NCBI GenBank assembly: GCA_002710785.1
Contig: PAMC01000005.1
Coordinates: forward strand, 18,363 to 44,087
Reading direction: 5' to 3'
Length of the DNA stretch: 25,725 bases
Origin: a bacterium
Lineage (GTDB): Bacteria; Patescibacteriota; Minisyncoccia; Phycocordibacterales; UBA918
The notes beneath the pieces are model-generated. The model was not told the DNA's origin. It made no database searches and was given only the letters and a program-made list of their open reading frames with translations. The position numbers were made by a program, and so were the translations under genes. Shown here piece after piece: positions 6,336 to 14,100 of the stretch. Each line of letters opens with the position of its first letter. Position 1 is the first letter of the stretch.

Positions 6336-7413
6336 ATTCTTCAATCTTCTGTGGCTTATCGAGCTCTAAGACGTCCACGCCGATTGATTCGCCGGTGATG
6401 CGCGTGACATCCTTGTCGATTTTGTTGAGCTCTTTGTAGCCGGCGTTGTAGTGGTTAACCGTGGTACCAAGCGTATTGCCGAGCTTCTGGTAAAACTCTT
6501 CGTAACGGGTGATATGCCCCGAGAGCTTCTCCACGTTTTTAATAATATCTTGGGCTTTCTCTTCGATCTCGAGTGCTTTAAGACCTTGCAGCACCGTCTG
6601 TAGGTACGCCAAAAACGACGTTGGCGAGACGATTATCACCTTGTACTTACCGGCCGCCCGCTGGATGAGGTCCTCCTCCCCGGCTCCGACTTTGTTAGAC
6701 AAGAGGTCGTAGTAGATTCCTTCGTGCGGAATAAACATAAACGCAAAATCGGTGGTTTTCTCAGTTGGGCGAATGTACTTGGCGGTTTCGGTAATCCGCA
6801 GCTTAAGGTCGTTTACAAACGCTTTCTCAAGCTGATCTTTCTCAGCTCCGTCGGCTGCTTCAACATAGCGATTGTAGTTTTCGAGTGAGAATTTTGAGTC
6901 GACTGGGATAACCTTCCCTTTCACGAAGACTGCAGCGTCAACAATCTCACCATCCTCAAAACCATACTGCATCTGAAAGCTCTCGGGCGGTAGCACGTTG
7001 TTGAGCACAGTCTCGAGGTAGTACTCGCCTAAGATACCTCGCTGTTTGGGGTTTTTGAGGATATTTTGCAGCTCCTGCAGCTGGTCGGCCACCTTAAACA
7101 CTTGCTTACTGCTCTCACCCACCTCCGTGACGCCACGCACCACATCGATAAGCTGCTTCTCCATCCGCTCTTGGATGTCTTGGATAAGCTCTTTGCTCTC
7201 ACGAAACTGCAGTCGACTTCCCTCCTGTACTGCTTTGTTGCTCTCAGACATTTTGCGGTCAACGGTATCCGAGAGCTGCTGCAGTTGTTGCTGAAGCAAG
7301 AGGAGGCTCTGCTCTTCTTGTTGCGGTGTCTCGGGCTGCTTAAAAAACGCGTTGTATATCAATATCGCTAAGATAGCGAGCAGTAGTCCAACCGCGATGT
7401 ATTCCATAATCAT
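6334..7413 (-). CDS. rmuC: DNA recombination protein RmuC homologue
   Basis: Member of the RmuC family, which limits inversions and carries a nuclease-like fold; its exact reaction is unsettled. It has 359 aa. An N-terminal membrane anchor (about residues 5-24, IAVGLLLAILAILIYNAFF) is followed by a long coiled coil (about 30-120, QQLQQLSDTVDRKMSESNK) and the RmuC core, with GILGEYYLETVLNNVLPPE, the acidic/lysine strand IPVDSKFSLENYNRY and the typical AFMFIPHEGIYYDLL and YKVIIVSPTSFLAYLQTV blocks. The start may be ATG 7413 or ATG 7407. A TAGAAT box lies 6 nt upstream of the first, just beyond the stop of the preceding ATPase gene (14 nt apart), so it can be read both from the ATPase promoter and from its own nearly leaderless start. 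Confidence 0.93.
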   Translation of the reverse strand: MIMEYIAVGLLLAILAILIYNAFFKQPETPQQEEQSLLLLQQQLQQLSDTVDRKMSESNKAVQEGSRLQFRESKELIQDIQERMEKQLIDVVRGVTEVGESSKQVFKVADQLQELQNILKNPKQRGILGEYYLETVLNNVLPPESFQMQYGFEDGEIVDAAVFVKGKVIPVDSKFSLENYNRYVEAADGAEKDQLEKAFVNDLKLRITETAKYIRPTEKTTDFAFMFIPHEGIYYDLLSNKVGAGEEDLIQRAAGKYKVIIVSPTSFLAYLQTVLQGLKALEIEEKAQDIIKNVEKLSGHITRYEEFYQKLGNTLGTTVNHYNAGYKELNKIDKDVTRITGESIGVDVLELDKPQKIEE

Positions 7414-7419
7414 CTGCCT

Positions 7420-7425
7420 ATTCTA
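7420..7425 (-). promoter_or_regulatory. Possible -10 box of rmuC
   Basis: TAGAAT preceded by TG on the minus strand, 6 nt before ATG 7413 (12 nt before ATG 7407). The same TGTAGAAT arrangement precedes the exchanger gene at 14022. Confidence 0.4.
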
Positions 7426-7427
7426 CA

Positions 7428-10121
7428 TCAACTTCTACGCTCAAAGAAAATCCACTTGGCGATCTCAACCATCATGAGACCGGCGATACTAACGCCAAAG
7501 ACCAAGATCACCATACTACCTGGTAGCGGTGTGTAGCTTAAAACCTCGCGCATAAACGGCATCGAGAGCGCTCCAAAGAGCAGTGCGCAGCTTAAGAGGA
7601 ACGAGCCAACAAAGAAGCGGTTGCTGACGGGCGAGATGCGCCAAATTGGCACCGACAGTGAACGAAAGGCAAACGCAATAAAGAGTGAGTCGGCCGCCAC
7701 CGAGAGGAACATAGCGCTGCGCAACATCTCCTCGGAGAGGTCGAGGCTGCGTAGGTAGAGGTAGAGCGCAACGGTAAAGCTGCTAAGCACTACCACGACT
7801 AGTCCCAAAAAGCCGAGCATAGAGCCCGAGAGAATCCCCTCTTGGTGAATATCTTGCGGACGACGGCGCATAGCGCCTTTCTCTCCCTTCTCAAACGCAA
7901 ACGCAACGCTCATGAGACCCTCTTCGATGATGTTCGCCCACAAAATTTGCACTGCGGTAATTGGTACCGCGCTCCCAAGAACGAGTGCTGTCATTATCAA
8001 AACTATTTCGCTAAAACTAGTGGAGAGCAAGTAACTAATAACTTTGCGCAGGTTAGCCACAATCCGCCGCCCCTCCTCGATGGCGGCGTACATGGTGGCA
8101 AAGCTGTCTTTGACAAGCACCAGGTCTGAGGCTGCTTGCGCCACCTGGGTACCCGAGCCCGTTGCGACTCCGATGTTCGCGCGCTGAAGCGCCGGTGCGT
8201 CGTTGATGCCGTCGCCAGTCATGGCCACCGTCTCACCCGCTTTCTGCAGCACCTCAGTGATGCGCATTTTTTGTCGCGGCAGTACGCGGGCAAAGACGTG
8301 GACATGTGCCATGGCCATCAAGAGTTCAGCGTCAGACAACCCCTCGATGTCAGCACCCGTGAGTGCCGACCCGTGCTCGCCTGCAATACCAACTTTGCGT
8401 GCAATCGAGAGAGCGGTCTCTGGGTTATCGCCAGTGATTAAGAGCACTTTGGCGCCAGCTGCTTGCACGCCGGCGATAGCATCGCGCACTCCTGCGCGAA
8501 CTGGGTCAGCGCACACCAACACACCTACAAAGACGAGTCCTTCGAGCGCGTCTTCGGTAGTGCCCTCAGGGATGTTCTCGCCATAATCTGGGAGGTAGCC
8601 AGTAGCGACCAAGCGTTTGCCCGCCCGTGTCTCGGCGTTGATAGCAGCTACCACATCTTCCCGGTGTGCGACCGTAAGCTGATGCTGCTCACCGTCGATG
8701 AGAATGTGGTGCGCCTTCTCGAGCAAAAGCTCTGGTGCCCCGTTAACACACAAGGTGTTGCCGCGCGGGGTGGTTGCCAAACCAGCTGCAAAGCGGTTCT
8801 CAGACGTAAAAGCCAGGTAATCGATGCGTTCACTGCGGTACGACGTGTCGGCAGCTTCAATACTGAGCTTCTCGGCTCGCTCCAGGATAGCGCGCTCAAT
8901 TGGTTCACCGCGCGAGAGACGGCCTGCCTCAGTCTCATCAAAAAAAGCGTCGGTGGCACAAAGCGCGACATCAAACAGGTGTTTGATGTCGCGCTCCCCT
9001 GCCCACGTGTCGGCCGCCATGTTGGTGCCGGCAGTAGTAATAACGCCCGTGACTGCCATTTTTGCTTGTGTGAGCGTGCCCGTTTTGTCGGTTAAGATGT
9101 ACGTGGTTGAGCCGAGCGTCTCCGCTGCCAGTAAGTTGCGCACTAAGCCGCCGCGTTTAAGAAGCGCCTCCATACCCACCGCTAAAATAATAGTGACGGC
9201 TGCTGGCAAGCCTTCTGGAATAGCCGCAACAGCAATGGCAATAGCCATTAACGCCATGGTCTCGAGACTTTGGCCAACTAGTATGCCGAGCACGAACAGA
9301 ACGACAATAAACGCCCCAATGATGTACATCATGGTAAACGACACTTGACGCATCTCGAGCTGTAGCGGTGTGTCTTGCTCTTCAATACGCTGTAACCCAG
9401 CGGCAATGGCCCCGACCTCGGTCGCGTCACCTGTGGCAATCACCACCCCCACGCCGTACCCATTGGCCACAAACGTGCCTTTATACGCCATGGAGTATCG
9501 CTCTGCCACGTGCGCCCCAACCGGTACGGTATCGATTTGCTTGTGAACGGGCAGCCACTCACCAGTCAATGCAGCTTCGTTGAGTGAAAGTTGCTTCGTT
9601 TTGGTGAGGCGGACGTCAGCTGGCACCTGCATGCCGGCCTGCAGCTCCACCAGGTCGCCAACTACCAGGTCGGCAGCGTCGATCTCGTGCCGCTCCCCAT
9701 CACGCCAGACAACCGCGCGTGTTACCTGTGAGGCAGCCAAACGAGTAAAGGCCTTAGACGCTTTATCCTCCTGGTAGAGACTAACCGAAACCGCAATCAA
9801 GAGTGCGATGGCAATCACGGCAGCGTCTACGTACTCCTCCAGCAGGACGGTTACCCCACATGCCAATAGCAGCACAAACGCCAACGGGCTAGTCAGCTGC
9901 GCCAGTAGTCGCGTAAATACATTAGGCCCAGATACTTCGGTAAATTCGTTTCGCCCCTCCTCAGCTAAACGTCGGTGGGCTTCTGCCTGCGTTAACCCAA
10001 CCTCGCTACTTTGCACCATTTGCAGCACCTCGCGGTGATCGTGAGCGTGCCACGCGTAGGCGGCAGGAATTGCCTCGTGTTCACGAATTACTCGCTTCGT
10101 CTCGGTAGAAGAACGGGCCAT
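7428..10121 (-). CDS. P2-type cation-transporting ATPase with unusual M6
   Basis: Ion pump of the P2 (Ca2+/H+-like) group, 897 aa. The cation-ATPase N domain is at about residues 25-75. Actuator motif TGEW is at 186-189 (usually TGES/TGEP), M4 PEGLP at 302-306, phosphorylation site DKTGT at 345-349 (D345 is the acceptor), NGAPE at 460-464 where most have KGAPE, TGDNPET at 564-570 and GDGINDAP at 636-643. In M6, where Ca2+ pumps have N-x-x-T-D-G, it reads NIIEEG (730-735), so two Glu replace the Thr-Asp ion ligands; M5 keeps the Glu in SFSEIVLI. About ten membrane helices are predicted. It starts at an ATG 21 nt after a perfect TGgTATAAT and is followed 14 nt later by rmuC. The transported ion cannot be named safely. 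Confidence 0.93.
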   Translation of the reverse strand: MARSSTETKRVIREHEAIPAAYAWHAHDHREVLQMVQSSEVGLTQAEAHRRLAEEGRNEFTEVSGPNVFTRLLAQLTSPLAFVLLLACGVTVLLEEYVDAAVIAIALLIAVSVSLYQEDKASKAFTRLAASQVTRAVVWRDGERHEIDAADLVVGDLVELQAGMQVPADVRLTKTKQLSLNEAALTGEWLPVHKQIDTVPVGAHVAERYSMAYKGTFVANGYGVGVVIATGDATEVGAIAAGLQRIEEQDTPLQLEMRQVSFTMMYIIGAFIVVLFVLGILVGQSLETMALMAIAIAVAAIPEGLPAAVTIILAVGMEALLKRGGLVRNLLAAETLGSTTYILTDKTGTLTQAKMAVTGVITTAGTNMAADTWAGERDIKHLFDVALCATDAFFDETEAGRLSRGEPIERAILERAEKLSIEAADTSYRSERIDYLAFTSENRFAAGLATTPRGNTLCVNGAPELLLEKAHHILIDGEQHQLTVAHREDVVAAINAETRAGKRLVATGYLPDYGENIPEGTTEDALEGLVFVGVLVCADPVRAGVRDAIAGVQAAGAKVLLITGDNPETALSIARKVGIAGEHGSALTGADIEGLSDAELLMAMAHVHVFARVLPRQKMRITEVLQKAGETVAMTGDGINDAPALQRANIGVATGSGTQVAQAASDLVLVKDSFATMYAAIEEGRRIVANLRKVISYLLSTSFSEIVLIMTALVLGSAVPITAVQILWANIIEEGLMSVAFAFEKGEKGAMRRRPQDIHQEGILSGSMLGFLGLVVVVLSSFTVALYLYLRSLDLSEEMLRSAMFLSVAADSLFIAFAFRSLSVPIWRISPVSNRFFVGSFLLSCALLFGALSMPFMREVLSYTPLPGSMVILVFGVSIAGLMMVEIAKWIFFERRS

Positions 10122-10138
10122 ACAAGATCACAATATGG

Positions 10139-10151
10139 TGGTATTATACCA
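10139..10151. promoter_or_regulatory. Overlapping divergent -10 boxes for yqeY and the cation ATPase
   Basis: The plus strand reads TGgTATTAT (10139-10147) and the minus strand reads TGgTATAAT (10151-10143). The two extended -10 elements share 10143-10147, so the genes at 10177 (+) and 10121 (-) are driven from the same few bases. Neither leader has a Shine-Dalgarno. Confidence 0.7.
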
Positions 10152-10176
10152 ACACTATTTCTAATATTTTTGAGTT

Positions 10177-10632
10177 ATGGCCAGCCACGAAGCGATAAAA
10201 GCGTCCCTGCCTGAGACTATGAAGAGTAAAGATGCGGTAAAGCTCCGCACCGTGCGGAGTATTTTAACCGCGCTCACCAACGAGTCGGTCGCCACTGGCG
10301 GAACACCGCAAGATTTGCTCGATGATGCTGCTACCGACAATGTTATTAAGCGCTTAGCCAAGCAGCGCAAAGACTCAATCGAGCAGTACGAGGCGGCCAA
10401 CCGCCCCGAGCTGGCCGAGCCAGAGAAAGAAGAACTGGCGGTGCTCGAGAGTTACCTGCCGCAAATGATGAGCCAAGATGAGATTCGCCCTATCGCCGAA
10501 GCCAAAATGGCTGAGCTTGGTATCGAAGATAAGAGCAAAATGGGCATCCTTATAGGTGCTGTTATGAAAGAAACTGCTGGACAAGCCGATGGAAGTGTTG
10601 TTAAGATGGTCGTGGAAGAAGTATTAGAATAG
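10177..10632 (+). CDS. GatB/YqeY domain protein
   Basis: YqeY-family protein, 151 aa, the usual size of the stand-alone form. It resembles the C-terminal tRNA-contacting domain of the GatB amidotransferase subunit; the biochemical role of the free-standing protein is not established. The sequence matches the family across its length: SLPETMKSKDAVKLRTVRSILTAL at the N-terminus, KRLAKQRKDSIEQYEAANRPELAEPEKEEL in the middle and ESYLPQMMSQDEI then GILIGAVMKETAGQADGSVVKMVVEEVL at the end. It begins 29 nt after its -10 box without a Shine-Dalgarno. The next gene starts 10 nt after its stop and its ribosome site overlaps that stop, so the pair is probably one operon. Confidence 0.95.
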   Translation: MASHEAIKASLPETMKSKDAVKLRTVRSILTALTNESVATGGTPQDLLDDAATDNVIKRLAKQRKDSIEQYEAANRPELAEPEKEELAVLESYLPQMMSQDEIRPIAEAKMAELGIEDKSKMGILIGAVMKETAGQADGSVVKMVVEEVLE

Positions 10633-10642
10633 AGGCACGAGC

Positions 10643-11011
10643 ATGAGCTTAGAAAATCCATCCTTTTTTGATACCGGTGACCTGGCTGAACCAAAACTCG
10701 AAATGCGAGATCTGTTACAGCTCAAGGCAGAGCTTAAGCATGCTGGGGTGACTGGCGATATTTCCATTGATGGCACGTTGGTCGAAATCGCCAGCATCGA
10801 TGTGACCTCATGTTTCAAGATTGATATGGCAACCGCCACTGCAACTCTTGATCATGATAAGTCAGTCGAGATTGACCTCTTCGGTGGAGACGTCGGGACA
10901 CACCAGACTGTCAGACCGCTTCAGAGCGCAGAACAGATCCACAAGGAGCGTCTAGATAAGCTGAATCGGGCTTTGGACGCCATCGCAGACCCTCAGCTTA
11001 TTGAGGATTAG
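10643..11011 (+). CDS. Small acidic protein, unknown function, in operon with yqeY
   Basis: A 122-aa protein I do not recognise. Predicted soluble: an N-terminal helix (EMRDLLQLKAELKHAG), a beta-rich middle (DISIDGTLVEIASIDVTSCFKIDMATATATLDHDKSVEIDLF) and a C-terminal helical tail (SAEQIHKERLDKLNRALDAIADPQLIED). There is no signal peptide or membrane segment. The ATG at 10643 has GAGG 7 nt upstream, overlapping the yqeY stop codon, so it is co-transcribed with and perhaps translationally coupled to yqeY. A short UUCG-capped hairpin with a T-run follows about 35 nt after the stop. Confidence 0.62.
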   Translation: MSLENPSFFDTGDLAEPKLEMRDLLQLKAELKHAGVTGDISIDGTLVEIASIDVTSCFKIDMATATATLDHDKSVEIDLFGGDVGTHQTVRPLQSAEQIHKERLDKLNRALDAIADPQLIED

Positions 11012-11046
11012 GTTTGTCACACCTGCGCTCTCTAGGAAACTCACTT

Positions 11047-11067
11047 GCCCTTCGGGGCTTTTTCTTT
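11047..11067 (+). terminator. Short UUCG hairpin with T-run
   Basis: GCCC-TTCG-GGGC (11047-11058) is followed by TTTTTCTTT. The stem is only 4 bp, but the stable tetraloop and T-rich tail suggest an end for the yqeY operon. It overlaps the -35 of the next promoter. Confidence 0.45.
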
Positions 11068-11092
11068 ACATTGCGCGATCATATGGTTAAAT
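11065..11092 (+). promoter_or_regulatory. Promoter of the 11126 gene
   Basis: TTTACA (11065-11070), a 16-nt spacer and extended -10 TGgTTAAAT (-10 hexamer at 11087-11092). Confidence 0.65.
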
Positions 11093-11125
11093 ATTGACCC
11101 GCTTGCCAAACAGAGGAGGAGGTGG

Positions 11126-11755
11126 ATGAGTACAATCACATTTGACCACACTAAGTCGGCCATCGTCGTCAGTATGACCTTCGGCGACAAACCTGTAACT
11201 GTTGTTTTTAAACCAGAGTTGCGGCAATGGTTTGAAGCAGTGTCTGTGCTTAACGTAAACGGCAATCAGATCAAGGGCGATAAACGGTTCCATTACATCG
11301 CTGCTGCTGAGCGCGAGCTGCAAGCGTGGTTTATCCGCCGGCTCAAGCCACTCGGTACCCACGTCATAGTAGCGAACCTAGCAGAACGGATCGAGCTGGC
11401 ATTTTGTCTCAAGCTCGATAGGCTCAATATTGAGTCACAACGGCTTTTGAGCCCGCTAGGAAACGACGATCTCAAGTTGCTCAAACTAATGGGTCAGGAA
11501 ATCGTCGACGAGCATGTTAGGTTGTCTGGAGACGGACGCCGGAACGGGCATAATCCGCCCGACTGGAACGAACTCAAACGCTGTGTGTTGCGTAAGCACT
11601 GGGAAGAAGGTGCTTGGTTATCAGAGCGACGTGACTTCTATAGCTCAGTGCTCGGGACAGCGCTTGGTTGGAGAGGTAATCGAGTCCCGCGTACTCAGTA
11701 CGAGAGGGCGGACAAGCTGCGTCTTGGCATGCTACTTGCCTTTACGCTCCAGTAA
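11126..11755 (+). CDS. Protein of unknown function (209 aa)
   Basis: No family recognised. It is basic and soluble-looking. The N-terminal third is beta-rich (TITFDHTKSAIVVSMTFGDKPVTVVFKPELRQWF), the middle is helical (HYIAAAERELQAWFIRRLKPLG, LAERIELAFCLKLDRL), and the C-terminal third is rich in Arg, Trp and Glu (NELKRCVLRKHWEEGAWLSERRDFY). The ATG at 11126 follows AGGAGG at the classical distance and a good promoter; the longer frame starting at 11045 would run through the preceding terminator. A GC-rich hairpin lies about 45 nt after the stop. It could bind nucleic acid, judged only from its charge. Confidence 0.62.
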   Translation: MSTITFDHTKSAIVVSMTFGDKPVTVVFKPELRQWFEAVSVLNVNGNQIKGDKRFHYIAAAERELQAWFIRRLKPLGTHVIVANLAERIELAFCLKLDRLNIESQRLLSPLGNDDLKLLKLMGQEIVDEHVRLSGDGRRNGHNPPDWNELKRCVLRKHWEEGAWLSERRDFYSSVLGTALGWRGNRVPRTQYERADKLRLGMLLAFTLQ

Positions 11756-11800
11756 CTAGTTCTTAATAATAAAAGTCCATTTGAGGTAGAAAATGGCAAG

Positions 11801-11822
11801 AAACCCGGATCCAACCGGGTTT
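11801..11822. terminator. Hairpin after the 11126 gene
   Basis: AAACCCGG (11801-11808) pairs with CCGGGTTT (11815-11822), 6-nt loop. The T-run is formed by the 3' arm itself and continues weakly (TTTCGTC). Confidence 0.6.
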
Positions 11823-11834
11823 CGTCATATCTGG

Positions 11835-11863
11835 TTGACTAATTTTAAATTAATTGTTTAAAT
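11835..11863 (+). promoter_or_regulatory. Strong promoter of the 11907 gene
   Basis: TTGACT (11835-11840), a 17-nt AT-rich spacer and extended -10 TGtTTAAAT (hexamer 11858-11863). This is one of the best promoters in the window. The leader of about 36 nt ends in GAGGTG. Confidence 0.75.
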
Positions 11864-11906
11864 ATTTGCGCTTACCTGGGGGGTCATAAAAAACTGAGGT
11901 GAACAA

Positions 11907-12182
11907 ATGACAAAAGTACTTTTTTACCAATCTCAATCAGTACCAAGGAATCTCTGCGACATCGAGAAACCAAGTGTCCTGATTGACAGCGAAGATGTCA
12001 GCCTGGTGGCAGAGGTGGCCGACTTTCTCCGCACCGTACACGACAGCAATGTCAGCGTGCGGTCAGGAAAGCTCGGCGGCTACTGGCTGACCGTCCAGGA
12101 CGGCAGGTCGGTTTACCCGTCTTCGCTTCGGGTGGCGAGCTGGCTCTACAGAGTGGAGGTCGCACAACCCCAACTACAATAA
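11907..12182 (+). CDS. Small protein of unknown function (91 aa)
   Basis: Not recognised. The N-terminal strand (TKVLFYQSQSV) and the segment KPSVLIDSEDVSLVAEVADFLRTVHDSNVSVRSGKLGGYWLTVQDGRSVYPSSLRVASWLYRVEV suggest a compact alpha/beta protein without a membrane segment. The ATG has GAGGTG 5 nt upstream. It is a complete unit: a strong promoter before it and two hairpins immediately after the stop. It converges on truB. Its promoter is strong compared with neighbouring genes, so appreciable expression is likely. Confidence 0.65.
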   Translation: MTKVLFYQSQSVPRNLCDIEKPSVLIDSEDVSLVAEVADFLRTVHDSNVSVRSGKLGGYWLTVQDGRSVYPSSLRVASWLYRVEVAQPQLQ

Positions 12183-12201
12183 TTGCCTTGAGGTAAGGCA
12201 A
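12183..12201. terminator. Small hairpin directly after the 11907 gene stop
   Basis: TTGCCTT (12183-12189) pairs with AAGGCAA (12195-12201) right after the stop codon. It has no T-tail of its own and probably acts with the next hairpin. Confidence 0.45.
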
Positions 12202-12204
12202 GAA

Positions 12205-12232
12205 ACCCCGGCGAGCGAAAGCGAGCCGGGGT
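12205..12232. terminator. GC-rich convergent terminator between the 11907 gene and truB
   Basis: ACCCCGGC (12205-12212) pairs with GCCGGGGT (12225-12232). On the minus strand it is followed by TTTCTT, fitting an end for truB 8 nt after its stop; on the plus strand the T-tract is poor. Confidence 0.78.
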
Positions 12233-12240
12233 AAATTGTT

Positions 12241-12918
12241 TTAAAAATCCTCGAGTTGATGCGCATCTTCAACACGAAACTCCCCCACTTTTGTCCGCCG
12301 GAGCGACGCGAGCGTGGCTGGGTACCCAAGTCGTCGACCGAGTTCTTCGCCTAAGCTGCGGATGTACGTGCCGCTGCCAACGGTAAAGCGGATTTTGACC
12401 ACCGCCCGTTCGGTGCCTTGCACAACTTTGTGGTACATACCTAAAAGTTCCGCTTCGTGAACTACCATGTCGCGCACTGGCACATCTTCTACCGTCTCCC
12501 CCGCTTTCTCAGCTGCGCGAGCTCGTTTGTACATTGGTACACCGTCTTTTTTAATGGCTGAGTAGGCAGAGACCGGCAGTCGCAGGCTGCCGGTCATGTC
12601 AGCCAGCGCCGCTTGCACTTCTTCTTCGCTCACGGTGACAGTCGCCGCTTCCTCGACAATCTCCCCCTCTAAATCACCGGTAGTACGACTCTCGCCAAGA
12701 GCAACTTCAGCGACATACTCTTTATCGAGCTTAATGTACTCAGTGAGCTTTTTTGTACCCTGCTCAACCCCAATCAGCATGAGCCCTGTGGCAGCTGGGT
12801 CGAGTGTCCCGGCGTGGCCAAATTTTTTTATCCCTGTACGCTTGCGCAGCTCACGGATCACATCAAAAGACGTAATGCCGGTTGGTTTATCGATCAGCAG
12901 TAATTCTGGCCGCTCCAT
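12241..12918 (-). CDS. truB: tRNA pseudouridine(55) synthase TruB
   Basis: Isomerises U55 in the T-loop of tRNAs. It has 225 aa, a short version (E. coli TruB is about 314), lacking the C-terminal PUA domain. The catalytic core is intact: LLLIDKPTGITSFDVIRELRK at residues 6-26, the catalytic motif GHAGTLDPAATGLM with nucleophile D40, the EYVAEVALGESRTTGDLEG segment, the QLPSAYSAIK-type block (LRLPVSAYSAIKKDGVPMYKRAR), and the GTYIRSLGEELG motif near residue 185. The ATG at 12918 gives the family start; no Shine-Dalgarno is visible, only a weak -10-like TGATAG about 11 nt upstream. It is followed by a strong terminator. rbfA or infB, its common partners, are not adjacent. Confidence 0.95.
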   Translation of the reverse strand: MERPELLLIDKPTGITSFDVIRELRKRTGIKKFGHAGTLDPAATGLMLIGVEQGTKKLTEYIKLDKEYVAEVALGESRTTGDLEGEIVEEAATVTVSEEEVQAALADMTGSLRLPVSAYSAIKKDGVPMYKRARAAEKAGETVEDVPVRDMVVHEAELLGMYHKVVQGTERAVVKIRFTVGSGTYIRSLGEELGRRLGYPATLASLRRTKVGEFRVEDAHQLEDF

Positions 12919-12989
12919 ATCCGAAGGCTATCACAAAACCATACATTCTTTTCAAAATTGATGAAGGTGTGCTGGTTGGAGAAATTTTT

Positions 12990-13076
12990 ATGACTAAGAC
13001 GTATTCAATATACAGCGCTGGAGGAAAAATCTTGAAGCCAGTGCAGATTCGCTATTTTGGCAAGAATGCTAAATGA
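12990..13076 (+). CDS. Possible 28-aa basic microprotein
   Basis: A short frame coding for 28 residues (MTKTYSIYSAGGKILKP...) starts with ATG at 12990, has GGAG with 8-nt spacing, and ends by overlapping the 3' end of the exchanger gene by 8 nt. The product is lysine-rich and would be basic. I see no convincing promoter (only an isolated TACATT near 12942) and recognise no family. It is listed because the ribosome site is good and it fills the otherwise empty truB-exchanger gap. Confidence 0.3.
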   Translation: MTKTYSIYSAGGKILKPVQIRYFGKNAK

Positions 13077-14022
13077 AGTCGACAAGTTTTATGAGAAAAA
13101 ACGCAAAGAAAAGTAGCATCATCACGCCCTCCCAGCGCATAATTTGCCGCGCGAGGCCGTTTACAAAGAAGATGGCTGACGCAGCCAGCAGGATGCCGAC
13201 ACCAAGTTGCATGACAACCTCGTCAGCAACGAGCGGCGCCATTACTGCTGGTACGCCGACCACCATCAAGATATTGAAAGCGTTTGAACCAAAGATGTTA
13301 CCGATGGCCAACTCAGCCTCGCCAGTTTTAAGCGCTTGAAGTGATACAAACAACTCCGGCAGCGAGGTACCAAGCGCAATGGCGGCAATCGAGATAAGTC
13401 CAATTGGTACTGCCATTACGGTGGCAATGTTTACAACCATCTCGACGGTAAACTTAGCGCCGACCAGAACTGCCGCTACACCCAGCAGGATAAACACCAG
13501 CGACTGTACCTTAAGGCGTGGCCGACGACCCAACCCTCCAAGCTCCACCGAGTCTTCTTCCTCCGCCTCAGAAAAGAGGTACCACATGTAGGCAGCAAAA
13601 GTACCAAGAAGCAACACTCCCTCAAGCTGATCGACCACCCCATCAAGAATGACGAAGATGAAGTGAACGGTCGCAATAAAAAAAATGGGCAGCTCAGTTT
13701 TAATCAGGTCGCGCTTAATCACAATGCGGCCTCCCATGGCAGCTAACAAGCCGGCTACCAAAAGGATATTGGTGATGTTTGAGCCAACTGCGTTCGCGAG
13801 GACAATCTCGGTGCTGCCCTCCAGCACCGCAGCGATAGACGAAGCTAATTCTGGCAATGAGGTACCAAAACCAACGATCAGTACACCGATGGCAAATTTA
13901 CTCATACCCAAGCTGGCGCCCATTTGTTTAGCGCCGGCCACAAAGAGGTCAGCTCCACGAATCAGAGAAAACAGGGCGAGACACAAAAAAACGCTCCAGA
14001 TCAGTAGTTGTACGTATTCCAT
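13069..14022 (-). CDS. Calcium/sodium antiporter (CaCA superfamily)
   Basis: Inner-membrane cation exchanger of the YrbG/K+-dependent Na+/Ca2+ exchanger type, 317 aa, normal length. The two inverted alpha repeats are both clear: GFGTSLPELASS at residues 51-62 with NAVGSNITNILL at 77-88, and ALGTSLPELFVS at 216-227 with GNIFGSNAFNIL at 241-252. The Glu in each GTSLPE and the Asn/Ser of GSN are the ion-binding positions of the family. About ten membrane helices are predicted, with an acidic cytoplasmic loop (SEAEEEDSVE, residues 151-160) between the halves. The start ATG lies 6 nt after TAGAAT, so the mRNA should be leaderless. With corA and the P2 ATPase it makes three divalent or monovalent cation transporters in this window. 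Confidence 0.94.
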   Translation of the reverse strand: MEYVQLLIWSVFLCLALFSLIRGADLFVAGAKQMGASLGMSKFAIGVLIVGFGTSLPELASSIAAVLEGSTEIVLANAVGSNITNILLVAGLLAAMGGRIVIKRDLIKTELPIFFIATVHFIFVILDGVVDQLEGVLLLGTFAAYMWYLFSEAEEEDSVELGGLGRRPRLKVQSLVFILLGVAAVLVGAKFTVEMVVNIATVMAVPIGLISIAAIALGTSLPELFVSLQALKTGEAELAIGNIFGSNAFNILMVVGVPAVMAPLVADEVVMQLGVGILLAASAIFFVNGLARQIMRWEGVMMLLFFAFFLIKLVDFI

Positions 14023-14028
14023 AGCTTT

Positions 14029-14034
14029 ATTCTA
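14029..14034 (-). promoter_or_regulatory. -10 box of the exchanger gene
   Basis: TAGAAT preceded by TTG on the minus strand ends 6 nt before the ATG at 14022, placing +1 at the start codon. No Shine-Dalgarno. Confidence 0.5.
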
Positions 14035-14049
14035 CAAGACGGCTTGCAA

Positions 14050-14079
14050 AAAGCGACTGGGCTGTGCCCAGTCGCTTTA
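14050..14079 (-). terminator. Rho-independent terminator downstream of msrAB
   Basis: A 13-bp perfect stem (AAAGCGACTGGGC at 14050-14062, complement at 14067-14079) with a 4-nt loop is followed on the minus strand by further T residues (complement of the A-run 14048-14052). It ends msrAB transcription just before the exchanger promoter. Confidence 0.8.
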
Positions 14080-14100
14080 AGGAGTCCGCACCACTCACCC

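Noticed and set aside
8463..9095. A 210-codon plus-strand frame inside the cation ATPase
   Set aside because: Antisense to conserved ATPase motifs, with no promoter or ribosome site.
10177..10632. Whole GatB amidotransferase subunit
   Set aside because: Only the YqeY-type domain is present; there is no GatB kinase-like core nearby.
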